In this document: positions 1-11,908 of the stretch, piece after piece
Numbering within the stretch: position 1 is the first letter of the stretch
Layout of the letters: the number at the start of each line of letters is the position of its first letter
From: Earliella scabrosa
Taxonomy: Eukaryota; Basidiomycota; Agaricomycetes; Polyporales; Polyporaceae
Direction of reading: 5' to 3'
Length of the DNA: 64,000 nucleotides
Assembly: GCA_022605405.1 (NCBI GenBank)
Contig: JABYQQ010000016.1
Span: forward strand, 744,001 to 808,000
Position numbers and translations under genes: made by a program
Notes under the pieces: generated by a model
The model's input: the letters and a program-made list of their open reading frames with translations, nothing else
Told to the model about the DNA's origin: nothing
Databases searched by the model: none

Positions 1-2513
1 TCTGGAGGGCTGGAGATGCCCGGGCGCGAGATATCTGCGGTAAATCCCATTGCAAGATCGCTGTTTTGGGACTGACGTGGCTGACATCTTTCGGGGGCAG
101 ACATTTGCCTGACTGAGTTATTCTCGCGTACGTGGTTTTGCGCCAGCTGCGGGCTAGACCTGTGTGCCAAATGCGCAAGAGACATCCAACAGGTGAAGAG
201 TTTCGACGATCTGGAGGGGGGGCCTGTATGACTGACATATCAATCACAGGATGATTGGGAATGGCCTGAGAGTATGATAGGTTCGCCGCGGTCGAACCTC
301 CACTGCTGTAATGCTCACACGCTGCGTCCCACAACGCGATTCGAATTGTCCAAGCTGACTGAGGCTGTGCGAGACATGGAGAGCATATTGAACTCGGCCA
401 CCACCCTCTAGTGAGCGCGCCTTGGGAAATCCATCTCGCCTGGTGACAAACCCCTCTGACTGACCGTGATGCAGCTCGAACCCTGGGCCTGCCATGGATG
501 CCGCGTCGACTGACGTCGTGCGTGTCAATGCCGACGAGCTGACCCACCTCCAGTTCAAAACCGCCCTCGCGTCAGCTGTGCCGATCGTGATCAGTGGGCT
601 GCATCGACAGATCCAACGCAAATGGACTCCAGAGGGGCTGACCGCGACAATGGAGAACGCCGTTGTCACTTGCATTGATTGCAACAGCGATGACGAAGCG
701 AGCACGACGATGCACGCGAAAGCGTTCTTCGCACTTCTCACCTCCTCGGCGCAAGAAGGAGAGGTGTATAAAATTAAGGTGGGGACACGCTCTGCATCCA
801 TGTCAGATGACTGACACATGCGATCGCAGGACTGGCCGCCCGATCAACACTTCAGAGAGGTGTTCCATCAACATTATCTAGCCTACCTTCAAGTCCTCCC
901 CAAAGCGTGCGCTGACTTCGTCCGACCTGATGGCGTGAGCAACATTGCGTCCTGCTGGCCGGACACCGCTGGGGCACCAGACTTAGGTTAGCACATGGAG
1001 ATACGACCCCCAAACCGCTCTAACCACTACATCTAGGTCCCAAGATGTATACCGCCATGGCGAATCGGCCGGACGAGGCGGGGACGACGCGACTACACAT
1101 GGATGTCACGGACGCGGCCAACCTGATGGTATGGGCGGCAGACGGTTCCCGAGCAGCCGCGCGATGGCACATCTTTCGTCGCGGGGATGCTGAACAGTTG
1201 AAGCGCGCGATTCGCCGTGCGAGGTGGTGCACCCCCAACGAAGATCCTATACACTCACAGAGCGTATACCTCAAACAGGCGATGTTGGAAGCCCTGCGTG
1301 AGAGGTCGGGGGTGCGTCCGTGGGTCATCGAACAGCGGGTTGGCGATCTAGTCATCATCCCAGCTGGCTGTCCACACCAGGTATGTCGGCCACTCAGACG
1401 TGCGATATCTCGTAACAGCGAAATGATGGACGCTAACTCGCGCGGCACTTACAGGTGTGGAACTACCAGGGCGCCATCAAGATCGCCAGTGACTTTATTT
1501 CGATTCTCAATGCCCGATCGACGTCCGAAATCGCCACAGAGTGGCGGGACATCCGAATTCGAAGCCGCAAACCTGACCTACTGCAGCTTCAAAACACGTT
1601 CTGGCTAGAGTATTGTGCGACATCATCCTGGGAAACGGTAAGCTCGCGTGGCTGGGGCTACGACAAAGACTGACAACGCTGCCCTCGTGGCGTCACCGGG
1701 ACGCGCGCCCCAAGACCTCCGAGGTCGAGACGAGACCCGCAGGCAACGAAAATGTCGCATCGACATCACTCATGGATATGCCGAGTGCCGAACTGGAATG
1801 CAACAGTGCGTCCCAGAGTCAGGAGGTGACTCCTGAACTGGCCAATCTCCGTCGTCAAGATCATGCGAACCATGTTCACCCCGAAATCGTGAGCCACACC
1901 TCTGCTCCCTCACTGGTCCTGCTGCCCGAGCGCCCAGGCTGGATTGCACAGGTTCGTCCAGCCTGTCCGGCCTGCATGACACCAGCCACCAAGCTGACAC
2001 CGCGACTCAGCGACGAAAGCGTCAACGAGGAGGAGAAGCAGGGGGGCAGAGAAAGGTCCCCCGAGTTGCCACATCGACCGAGAGTGAGCCACCTGGGCGA
2101 AGTGTCGCCGCTATGCCCACCGGGAAGAGGACCGAGCATACAATGTCACTGGCAGAGCACAACTTGGCGACCACAATCCAAGCCTCCAAGAATCCAGCCC
2201 ACACATGCGTGTGCCCTGTTCCCAACTGCGGTCGACGGTGCAACCGCAATGGACTGGTGATGCACATGTAAGCCATACGTGAGCGAGGTGGGACACGGAC
2301 TGATAGTCGTCACACAGGTCGGTGAAGCATGCCACACTTTTCCATCCAACCCAAGAGCAATTACGGCGCCTCAAGGCTTTCATGAAGCCGGCTATACAAG
2401 AAGTAGCGTTCCTGGAACAGATGCGATTGCTGTACGATGGGAATCCAGAGGACGTTGCATACGAGGGCCCTAACTACCACACACTCCTGACGCAGGACCC
2501 ACAGAGAATGTGA
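1..2513 (+). CDS. KDM3-like JmjC-domain protein with C-terminal C2H2 finger (5' partial)
   Basis: Likely a Fe(II)/2-oxoglutarate-dependent JmjC oxygenase of the KDM3 (H3K9 demethylase) type, acting in the nucleus. Probable exons are <1-39, 101-192, 250-410, 475-778, 830-986, 1037-1380 and 1455-1637. The last exons end at 2267 and span 2318-2513; the join between 1638 and about 1840 is unresolved. The first exons give a zinc-binding cluster (CDIC, then FCASCG and LCAKC) placed as in KDM3 proteins. The JmjC core has the HMD of the HxD iron motif, the distal His in GCPHQVWN, and the KDM3-like stretches VIIPAGCPHQV and DWPP. The 3' end encodes a C2H2-like finger (CPVPNC, then H-x4-H) split by the 50-nt intron 2268-2317, followed by a helical tail. 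All three iron ligands are present, so the enzyme may be active. The start lies off the left edge. KDM3-like JmjC genes form expanded families in agaricomycetes; substrate specificity cannot be inferred. Confidence 0.75.
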
Positions 2514-3412
2514 CGGATGCCAGAGGGAAGTGTCGCTGACACCACTATGCATATGTATGGTACAATCAACAGCCTCTGTCAGAATGAATGGGACGCCACG
2601 AAAGTGCATAGAATACTTGCGTGAACGGTCGACCAAAACACGAAGGCCCCTGCCCGACCAAGCGCGGCCGACCGCGGCACCACGACGTCCGGGAGACGAC
2701 TCGTCATAGTGGTGAACGATGGGGCCCCAACGTCGCGCGCAAGGGAACAGATGTCAGCGTCGACGTCTGCAACTACCCCTCAGCCTGGTTCGCGCGCCAG
2801 GGAACAGATGTCAGGGTATCCAACTTCGGCTCAGCCTGACTACTAAGACGTCTTGACGCGACAACTGGGCGACACGATTGACAGCACAGGCCCAACCCGC
2901 GTGGAGGAATGGGTTCCCTGCCAGCCTCTCAGGCGCATAGGAGATGACGTCTATCGAGCTAGCGGGGATTACCTTCGTCGACGGACGTCTTACCAGCGAT
3001 CCTCGTCGTGACGTCTTGTTCGCACCCCAGCTTCAAGGCTGACTGAGGGCTGTAATACGCGATACGCTAGATGACAGCTAGTGCAGAAGACTCGATGGGC
3101 GCGTTTAGCGGCTCACGTATGGTATCTGTGCGGTGAACATATGCAAAGCAAACTGCGCGCAGTGCGCCTCGCATCGGGAGTCGCGTCGCCGGGGGAGGGT
3201 TTGTGGATGTGTGCGGATGCCCACGAGACTTGTACGGGGGGAACGTAGAAGTCACGCAGCACGCCGTGAGGGAAGAGTCGACGGTGATCACGCGGCACGC
3301 AGACGAGAGCCTAGCAAGCACCCCACAAGAGATAAGGACAGCGGCATTCATTGAGCGGGCCCAATCGGCATACAGGGCATACAGGCTATCCTACGACGAA
3401 CGAAGAGACGGC
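2514..3412. other. Gap with decayed-looking coding tract and 20-nt direct repeat
   Basis: No confident gene. One plus-strand frame from about 2578 to 3009 has coding-like composition but is broken by TGA and TAA, so it may be a decayed extension of the upstream gene or an unrelated relic. It contains an imperfect direct repeat with core AGGGAACAGATGTCAG near 2742 and 2799. A second open stretch at 3203-3421 (+), about 72 codons, could be an exon but lacks a convincing ATG and splice partners. Confidence 0.4.
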
Positions 3413-6400
3413 TCACGCTGAGTTGTAGTCCTCGGGCTGCAACACCGCGCCGTGGATCCATGCCTCGAAGGTGGAGGCTTGCGCGGGCTGTCCCAAGGCC
3501 GCAGCTGTCGCATCCTGAGGATCCTGTGGCTGGGAGAGCAGGTTGCGTACGCCGTTGTCGATGAGGACCGTGGCTTCATAGAAGCAAGCGTGAACGTCGA
3601 TCTACAATGCGAAAGGCTCGTCAGCTCCAAGGTTACAAGGAAAAGTGTGCTACGTCGAAGCATACCGGGGCTGGAATTGGTATCTCGGGCAGACTGTCCA
3701 ACTGTTCACGCAAGCCTTCGTGACGAAAGAAGAGCTGTGGGTTGACCAGTGAGCACGATGGCGGCAGAAGGGCGACGTGAAACATACCTTGAGTTTCCAA
3801 CTGGAACCATTAGGGATGAGATCGGAACCGCTCATCATATGCAAGAAGAGCCGCGCGCGTAGGAGGGGATCATCGCGGTCGCGCAGAAAACGTTCCTCGC
3901 CGACAACGGCACGCACATCGGGATGGTCGGGATGACCACGGCCGCGGAGATAGCGCAACAGACGAGAGACAAACTCCTCCTCGAAGAAGAAGTCCCACGC
4001 GGCAAGTGGCATGTCGACGGAGCGCTCGCATTCGCTCGCGATCTTCTTCGCGTCCAACGCGCTGCGGAACTCAAGGTGGGTGACGAGGACCTCGGGATCA
4101 TCGAGGCGATGGTTGCACATGGTGGCAAGATAGTCGCGGCACCGGGAGGCGAAAGTCTAGATGAGCCAATGAGTTGCAATGGACGCATTATATAGAGTGG
4201 GGCCCACCTGAGCGAGACCGCTACCGATGGCCAGGGGCGCCGCCAAGCCGGCCGCAAACGCGTGGAGATCGGGATGATCGGCCGGGCTGTTGCACCCAAG
4301 GACGGAGACTCCGAAGATCCGGGACTCTACCGCAGCAATCTCATCTGGGTCGGGCGGGTTCGACAGCGCGTGGTGCTAAGTAAAAGGGTGATCAATACTG
4401 CGACGTCAGCAAGCGACAGAGAGGAAGACTAACATCGAGGCCGACGTCAATGATGAGATGGAACAACGGATCGCCGGCGGCGGCAGGGAGTGGCTTGGTC
4501 ATGTCGTGCTGGATCCACGGCCCCAGCGAGTGATAGATGTCAGGCTCGAGCAGCTGCATGAAGGCGTGATCGATGCGAGACGCGCGCGAGCCACCCTCGA
4601 TAGCCAGGCGGAGCAAGAACGGAGAAACGGGGTCGGGACCAGCCTTGACAGCGATCATATGCAAGAGCGCCACGTACCCGGCCACTTTGAGCTTAACCTC
4701 GCGGTGGCGTGGCAACGCCCCGAGGCTGTAAGGACCCCAGCGGATGGCGTGGAACCTACCCCGAGGCTGCCAGATGGACTCATCCGCAACTACGCGGGCG
4801 ACTGCCGCCCTCATGAGTGTGCGCAGAGGACCGGACCCTACAGTATGGTCCGCACTACGGGTGACGCGTGAGCGGGACACGAAAGGAGGACAACAGATGA
4901 GCATGCGTACATCGTGAGATCGAGCATGCAGATGCGTCGACACAGATCGTGCAGGGACACGTATGTGAGTTCGACCTCGAGCTCGTTAGGGAACCTCTGG
5001 GCGAACACGGCCTCGAATGCTGATGTCTGCGCGGGCCCGGGCGCGTCACCGAGGTGCTCAAAATTCCACTGGATCAGGAAGAGCAGAACGTCGACAGCGA
5101 CTTCCACGGTTGGGGCGCTGAGGGAAGGGACACGACTCGCGGTGTCTACGTCGATGGGTACCAAGCCCACCACGTGGACCGCCCACGCTCGAACGTCCCA
5201 GTCAGACAGCGGCGCAAGAGGCTCGCGAAGCTGACAAACCATGGCTTAGCATGCAATGACGCGAAGGGAGAGCGCGCGAACACCGAACCTGAAGGGGAGC
5301 GTCGCTGCGTGCGGGGCTGGTGATGCGGCGGCGAGCGGCGGCGCGATCACGGTCAGGGGTCATTGGCTGGTGACGGAGAGGCATGAGTGGACAATATGGG
5401 GCCAAGGGTTTGACAAACATACCTCCACAGGAGCCGCGCGAACTTGGGCGGGCGGCGTGGCGGGACGAGGTGGCACAGCCGGACCCTGCAGAGGACGAGG
5501 AGCGACAGCCTGGAGGACAGCGACGAATGAGCATTGCGAGAGTGCGAGAGGGAGTGGGGAAGAGCGTACTGGAGCGTGATGAGCCACGGGTGCGGTGTCG
5601 TCATCGGACCCGGCAGGACTTGAGACTGCGGAGGCCAGCTGGGCGCTCGCGCGTGTCTGCATCCTCGTAGTAGGCGCGGCACTGCGAGCAGCACCGCGAG
5701 CATACGTGCGCGTAGGGCGGCTCTGGAGGAAAGTCAGTTGAGAAGGTCGCGTGCGACGGCCCGTGGGACGCACCTGCACGAGCGAAGAGCCCACATGTGA
5801 CTGAGAGGAGGGGAGGTATTCGTCGTCGTCGCTGCTGCCAGAGATCACCCAACAGTTGACCATGCGCGTGCCAGGAGGCGAGATCGCCGGGGCGGGAGGC
5901 GAGATCGCCGGGGCGGGAGGCGACATGCGCGCGAGCGCGACGTCTTGACCAGCGTCCATCTCTGTGTCGTCGTCAGGCAGAGGAGGCCACACATCCTCCT
6001 CCAGGAGTTCTTCCTGAGGGCACTCATCGGTGCACTCAACCTCGTAATGAGCCTGGACAATAGACATGATCCGGGCGACGAAGCATGGGTGGAGGGCAGC
6101 CGGACGAACGATGCGGCCGTAGTCGACCAAGGACGGCGCGCCTTGTGCGTGAAGGTGGCCGCGAGCGAGATGCGAGATGAGATTGCGCGTGCGTGGTGCT
6201 GTTTGAATGTAGGGTCTGAGGATGACATTCACAGCACCTGATGTGATGACTCACCGATGCGAAACGCCGCTTGCGTGCGGGGACGGTCGGCAAATGGGTA
6301 GTCAACGGTGATGAGACCACGGTTTCGTTGCCGTAAGTTGGCGAGGGTAAAAGTGGAGGCGGTGAGGTCGTCATAGGGAATGTGAGGCTTCCGCGGTTGA

Positions 6401-7737
6401 TTGCTGCGAGTGGAGAGAAGGACGAAGGGAAGGCGGTGAGGTGAATCCGGAACGGGGGAGTCGGTGGGCCAGTCCGGTATATGGACGTCGATGCGAGCGA
6501 GGTGTTCCATGACTTGTTTGTAAAGCTGCTGCCAGACCGGCCCGGTGGTGGGAAGGTCGACGTCGAAGACCAACTCATACCGCCGAAGCTCCCCGACTAG
6601 GTCAGTGAATTCCGCGGGAGCCCACATAAACCGCCGATCGGGATATGTGGACTGGCCGCGAGGGAGATCCGGAGGCTGAAAGTGCTGTTGTTCAGCACAG
6701 ATTGCATGGACGCCCCAGGACGGAAGCACTCACAACGGCGGGGATGAAGATGAAAGTGTTGCCATCGAGAACGACAACTTTTGGCTGGGGGGGCGTGGGG
6801 GCGACTGCAGTTGAGGTCGTGCCAAGGGCGGTTGACGTGGACGTGGTGGTTGTTGAGGACGTGGACGTGGACGCGCCGCGAGAGCCATTTTGAAAAGGGT
6901 TGGCTGAAGTGGAGGAGCGCACGCGTGGGAGATTGCTCGTACCAGGCAGTGAGGAGTGAGAGACCGAACGGCGATTGGCCTGTGTTCGCATCCGCTCCGC
7001 ACTCGCATTGCGACGGTCAATAGTGCGCCCGGGTTCGGGCTCACGGCGGCCGCGGTACGACTCGATCGGGGACTGATGCGCGATGTCCGAGGACGTGCTG
7101 CGTAGAGCCTCCGATGCACCCATGAGAGGCGGTACGGAGTGAGTCGTGGTGAGCTGAACCGGTGTTGGGTCTCTGCGAGTAGAAAGACAACATGTCAGCT
7201 ATGTAGGAGGTCTGTGAATGAACGAATGGCGCACACAACGGCGGAGACCCCGACTTGTATGATTGTGTGCCCGCGCAGAGCGCGACCACACACACAAACG
7301 GTGCTGTAGGTCCAGGTGGGTGGAGGTTCGGGCTACAGGGACGCGCGTCAGGATGGGTTGCACATGGCGGCGTCGCTTGCAGGACGGATTTGGGTTGAAT
7401 ATGGGCGAAGTGAGGACGCACCGAGTAGAACCCTCCACACCGAGTGGGAAGGGATGCGCCTCGTGCATGAGCGCCTTGAGGTCCAGGAGCCTCCGGGTCG
7501 ATGGAGTGCGAGTACCATGGGTGTTCGCAGGCCCCGCACATCTCATCATGGCGGAGGGCGAACTGAGGTTGGGTGTCAGTACAGAAGACGCAGAAGGACG
7601 ACACGGTGCGGCGAACTCACAGTGCGGGGGACACCGTTGACAGTGACTACGAAGCCGGCACAATCGGAAAAGGCCTGGGAAGCGGGCATACAGGCCGGGT
7701 CGATGCAGTCCTTGCGAGTGACGAACGGTGTGGACAT
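3413..7737 (-). CDS. Large HECT-like protein with N-terminal Cys/His-rich region
   Basis: A long multi-exon gene. The likely start is 7737 (MSTPFVTRKD), preceded by a TATA-like ATTATATATATTC near 7830-7843. The first exons give a Cys/His region (CGACEHPWYSH, then PTRCGGFYS) that probably binds zinc. A low-complexity Ser/Thr linker follows. The next exons (about 6680-6255, 6120-5780) contain AALHPCFVARIM and an acidic, proline-rich stretch with a 7-residue tandem repeat. The C-terminal exons (5242-4907, 4847-4430, 4375-4210, 4160-3800 and the last two to 3413) resemble the HECT-like region of an expanded agaricomycete family, with VAGYVALLHMIAVKAGPDPVSPF, IDNGVRNLL and FEAWIHG. The HECT assignment rests on pattern recall; I could not identify a catalytic Cys. 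Some joins, notably around 7200-7450 and 5250-5780, are uncertain, and two adjacent genes remain possible. Confidence 0.5.
5874..5915 (-). repeat. Two tandem 21-nt copies inside the HECT-like gene
   Basis: Two exact copies of a 21-nt unit (plus strand GGAGGCGAGATCGCCGGGGCG) lie head to tail. In the minus-strand reading frame they encode SPPAPAI twice, so the repeat keeps the frame. Confidence 0.85.
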
Positions 7738-8527
7738 GGTTGCTGGAGGGGGACGTGGAGAGCTGTGGCGAGGGATGAAGGGCAGCGGGCGAACGACAAC
7801 TTCAGTGTGGACGGTGATCTGGAGAGGTGAATATATATAATGGGGCCATATGGGGGGAGAGCCCCCCCCATATTGAATGAGACGTACTCAAGCATGTGCC
7901 CGCCGAGAGCCAAGGATGTCAGGGCGTGCCGAGATGGATAAGAGGACGCTGCAAGCTGCGTACATCTGACTACATCTGCTTGCAACAAAACATATCAATG
8001 TAGCGAGCGACGGTGGCAGTGTCAAGGAATGGAGAAGTCTAAAACTTTCAAACGAGGGCGCTTAAAGGCGGAAGCGTGCGAAGTTGATAGCGACTGCGTA
8101 TCCCCGCGTCCAGTTGCGACCAAGTGTGAACCGTTCAGGTGGTGCAATGTGCTTCCAGTAGCGTACAGTTGCGTCAGCCACAGCGCTCTCGAAATGCGCG
8201 CAGCTGAAAACTGTTGGAGTGGTATGGGTACGTCTGGGTGCGGTTGCGGGCAGTAGGGTTCAACTGCGTCAGCTTGATGAAAAGCGTGTACACTTGGGTA
8301 ATGCCGGTGACCCTTGATGTCTCCTGAAAATTCTCAAATCGTTTGGAATTTTGTCCAATAAACCCGGTCATACGAACCTAGTAACTAGACGTAAGTAACA
8401 AATCAGGCTACATACGCACGAGCATCGCAACGCGACTCTCTCGCTCCTCCGTGCCATCCTGGGGGGTCTCCGAGAGTCCCGCCGCTTCCGGCACGGTACT
8501 TCTATCTATTCTAGCACGCACGCCGGC
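7738..8527. other. Intergenic region; promoter of the HECT-like gene
   Basis: Between the HECT-like start and the ATG22 stop. It holds the TATA-like ATATATATAAT (about 7830-7841) and a G/C-run inverted repeat at 7848-7873. From 7880 to 8527 I see no supported gene; short open frames there have no domain or splice pattern. Confidence 0.6.
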
Positions 8528-11500
8528 TCACGGCGCGTCCGCGAACGCGGCGCGGCGCGCCTCGGCCGAGACGAACTCGGCGCATTCTTGCCGGCTCTTC
8601 TCGACGTCGACCATGTAGAGGAAGCCGGTGCTCAGCACGCCGCTATTGAGGATAAGTATATTGAGTCGGGTCCGGGTTGTTTTCGTTTGGCGTTTAATAC
8701 CCGGGAGTACCGGAGGTGTTCGGGAGCGCGGCACGCAAGAGAAGGACAAGCACGGGGTCAGTAAGGAGCTATGCGGGTAGAACGCGAACCGGAGAGGAAC
8801 CACAAGGGAGGGGCGACGCGCGGTGAGAGTGAGAGTACGGGACCAAAACACGGAAAAGAGAGGAGAAAACAGATAACACTAAACAGAGAACGAGAAGAAG
8901 AAAGGGAAGGGGAGGAAACGGGACGCACAGGGTGAACAGAAAGACGAATGGGTAGTTGTCATTGTTGCCCGACGCGGTGATGATCGCGGACGACACGAGC
9001 GGGCCGATGAACGCCGACGTCTTGCCCACGACCGAGAAGAGCGCAAAGAACAGGAACCTGCGCCGCGCGCGGGTAGTCAGTTTGCGCCTGGACGGGACTG
9101 GGTGGTATGGGCGAGACGGAGAGGGCCGACGCACATTTGCGGCAGAGGGGAGACCTCGCTGACCATCGTCTGGCTGTACGCGTACATGGGGACGACCATC
9201 AGGCCGACGTACGCGTGGTACAGCCTGTCGCACGAAGCAAGGGGCGAGGGTCGAGGATCAGGGATTGAATATTGAATGATGAATGTCGTGTGCATGTCCG
9301 AGTCGTCCCATGCACGATGCCACGCGAGCGGCGACATCGCACGAGAAGCAGTCGGATAACAATGGCAAGCCAACCCCAACACAACCCGTCAGCCCAACTC
9401 GACAATTCGGATCGTCCGACGCAGCTCGTACCAGAACTCCCACACGTGCTTGAACCCGAACCGGTCGGTGTGGATGCCGACGAGGCCCCAGATGGTGAGG
9501 ACGAGGATCCAAAAGACGTTGAAGCACAGCATCTGCACGGCCCCGTCAGAGAGTCGCTGCATACTGAACGCCATAGCGTCTGACACGCACCGTCTTCGTG
9601 GGGATCTGGAAGCGCTTCTGCACGAGCCAGTGCAGGCTGCCGCCGCCAGCGGAGATTGCGACCGATCGTCATGTCCGCGATTCGTTCGTTCACGGGGCGC
9701 GAAAGCGTGAGCAGTTCGAATTCATTGAAGCGTTCAAGGGAGGATGGGGTTCAGGGCAAAATATAGAGAAGAGTGGGAGGCAGCAATAGACACGCACTAG
9801 ATCCCGAGCCCTTGCGCGACGGTGCTGACGATCAGGAGCAGGGTGAGCTGGAGCGTCGAGTACGACACAATGCTAGCATCGCATGGGCGGTGTCAGCGAC
9901 GTGCGAAACAGCAGAGCATAAAAAACTCCGTTGCACCTGTTCTGCAGCGTCGCGATCACCGTGCTAGTAGAACCGATTAAAGAATCTGTGTGTCAGACTC
10001 GGACGGATTGAGCAGAGCCCATACTCACACCGTCGTGTTGAGCACATCGCCCCTGGGCAGGATGTCAGCTCTATGCGTACAGGGCGCTTGGGGGGAAGCA
10101 GGGGAATGATTGAGACACACATGAGGAAGTAGAAGATGAGGTACAAGAACGTCTGCTTGAGCCGCATGCACTCGCGGAACGCGACGACGGTCTGCTTGAA
10201 CCCGATGGTCAGCATCGACGCTCCCGGCGGGAGCGCAAGCCCCGGCCGCCGCTTCTCGAGGAAGAACCACGGCAGCGCGCAAAGTACTTTCGGATGCACC
10301 GCAGTCAGCAGCTGTATATACCATATGGAAAGGGAGGTAAGACGCGACGCACGCCAGACCCCGCCGGAGAACGCGATGAGCACGCTGAACGCCCTCGTGT
10401 TGTTCTCCGTGCTCTCGTCAGACCGGAGTCCCTTGAGGATGCCGACCATGACCGCGAGGATGAGGATCTCGCCCGCGGAGCATACTGCCAATGAGACGTT
10501 GGAGATCCGGTTCCGCTGGAGGGACTCGTAGTCAGCATGTTCTTTCTCCCTGCGCGCAGATGGGCATGAGTCGTAAGGAAAGTGGATGTCTGTATGGGAC
10601 GGAGAGACGTACGACTTCTCTGCGGACGCGACGAGGGCCGCTGATTGCTGCACTTCTGGGAGGTCGCGCGCGAGGCCGGGGAATGCGGCTGCACAGAACG
10701 TGACCGTGCACTGCGGTTCCGCGTTTCATTGTTCAATACGCAGTTGAATGATAGCCCCATGGTAGATAAGTGCGGGCAGCATGTATTGAGCTATTGAAGA
10801 CATTACCTGGAAAGTGATCACTGGTCCAAATGGCCCCTCGCTCAGTCAAGTATACAAAAGCATAGGAGTAACCGGGGCACTCACAGCCAAGGATGTATAG
10901 AGCGGCACCCGCTTCCCATCGCGACGGGTCGTCGACGCCTAACCAAGCGAAGGAAACGGCGACGGCGAAGATGGTGAAGAAGATTGTGATGTCCGGGCTG
11001 AGATACACATTGATTGGGCATCTCGAAACCGTTCAGAAAGTGGTGGGCACTCACCGCCATGTGCCGTAGTCCGCCCACGCACCGATGACCAGCAGAACCA
11101 CGGCCTGCAGCGCGAAGCTGATGCCGTTCGTGAGCAGGACAATTGATTTCACTGGCGATAATCAGTGAGACTGACGGCACGGCCAAGCATGAGAGGCTCG
11201 AACACACCATCGCGGACCTGGCCAAGATATGGCAGCACACAGTCCGTACCCGCGCCGCACGGTGCAGCGAAAGGGGGCTGGCTGGGGTCATACCCCGCGA
11301 GGAAGAGCAGGTTCTGAAACTGTGATGGCCCAAAGTTGAAGGCCGAGAGGCCATTGTTGCCCTGCATGGTGTATATGTGAGCGTAAGTATAGACTCGATC
11401 GTGGCGAACGAAGATAGCTTACGATGAAGTAGATGTAAAACGCCCAGAGCTCCGTGCGCGAGGTCGTCCAGCGGGGTGTGGTCTCCGAACCTCCGTCCTC

Positions 11501-11566
11501 GAGAGGATCGGTCGCTGGGAGGGTGATTTCTTGGATGGCTGGCTCCTTGCAAATCTCGCCGGACAT
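8528..11566 (-). CDS. ATG22: ATG22 vacuolar amino-acid effluxer (MFS)
   Basis: Atg22 family membrane protein of the vacuole/lysosome, which exports amino acids after breakdown of autophagic bodies. The likely start is at 11566 (MSGEICKEPAIQE), with many short introns to the stop at 8528. Family stretches appear in order: ELWAFYIYFIV (first membrane segment), NNGLSAFNFGPSQFQNLLFLAG, the GISFALQAVVLLVIGAWADYG block, WLGVDDPSRWEAGAALYI, EKRRPGLALPPGASMLTIGFK, RLKQTFLYLIFYFL, IHTDRFGFKHVWEFW, YSQTMVSEVSPLPQM, FSVVGKTSAFIGPLVSSAII and the C-terminal YMVDVEKSRQEC. About 11-12 membrane segments are expected and no core block is missing. It is separated from the F-box gene upstream by about 340 nt that probably carry its promoter. 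Exon ends were not all fixed. Confidence 0.9.
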
Positions 11567-11908
11567 GGTTCAGCTCAAGCTGCCACGTCGTCGACTCCTC
11601 GGGAGGTGCTGCTTTCGCACTGGCGTCCATCTTGGGGGTCTGGCCAGTCGAGAGAGGAAGAGGAGATACTTGATGTACGGCGCTGCCCGCACCAGATAAC
11701 GTCATGCGACTCATGCGACCCATGCGACCCCGAGGCTCACTTGAGTACTATAGCTTCCAACATTTCAGCAGATCGCCTCCGCCTAACTTCTACCAAATCT
11801 GCGTGTAGCGGCAGTATCCCGACGGACATAGATATGGACGAAGACTCCGAGCCACAAGCTCCAAATGTTCAAACCCGTGCAAACTAGCCTGTGGGCGGAT
11901 CCAGAAGG
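11567..11908. other. ATG22 promoter region with short tandem repeat
   Basis: Gap between the ATG22 start and the stop of the tandemly oriented F-box gene. It contains three adjacent near-copies of CATGCGACC (about 11703-11731). No gene seen. Confidence 0.5.

Noticed and set aside
226..249. A 24-nt mini-intron in the JmjC gene
   Set aside because: A normal 57-nt intron (193-249) using the GTGAAG donor keeps the frame and fits the branch site.
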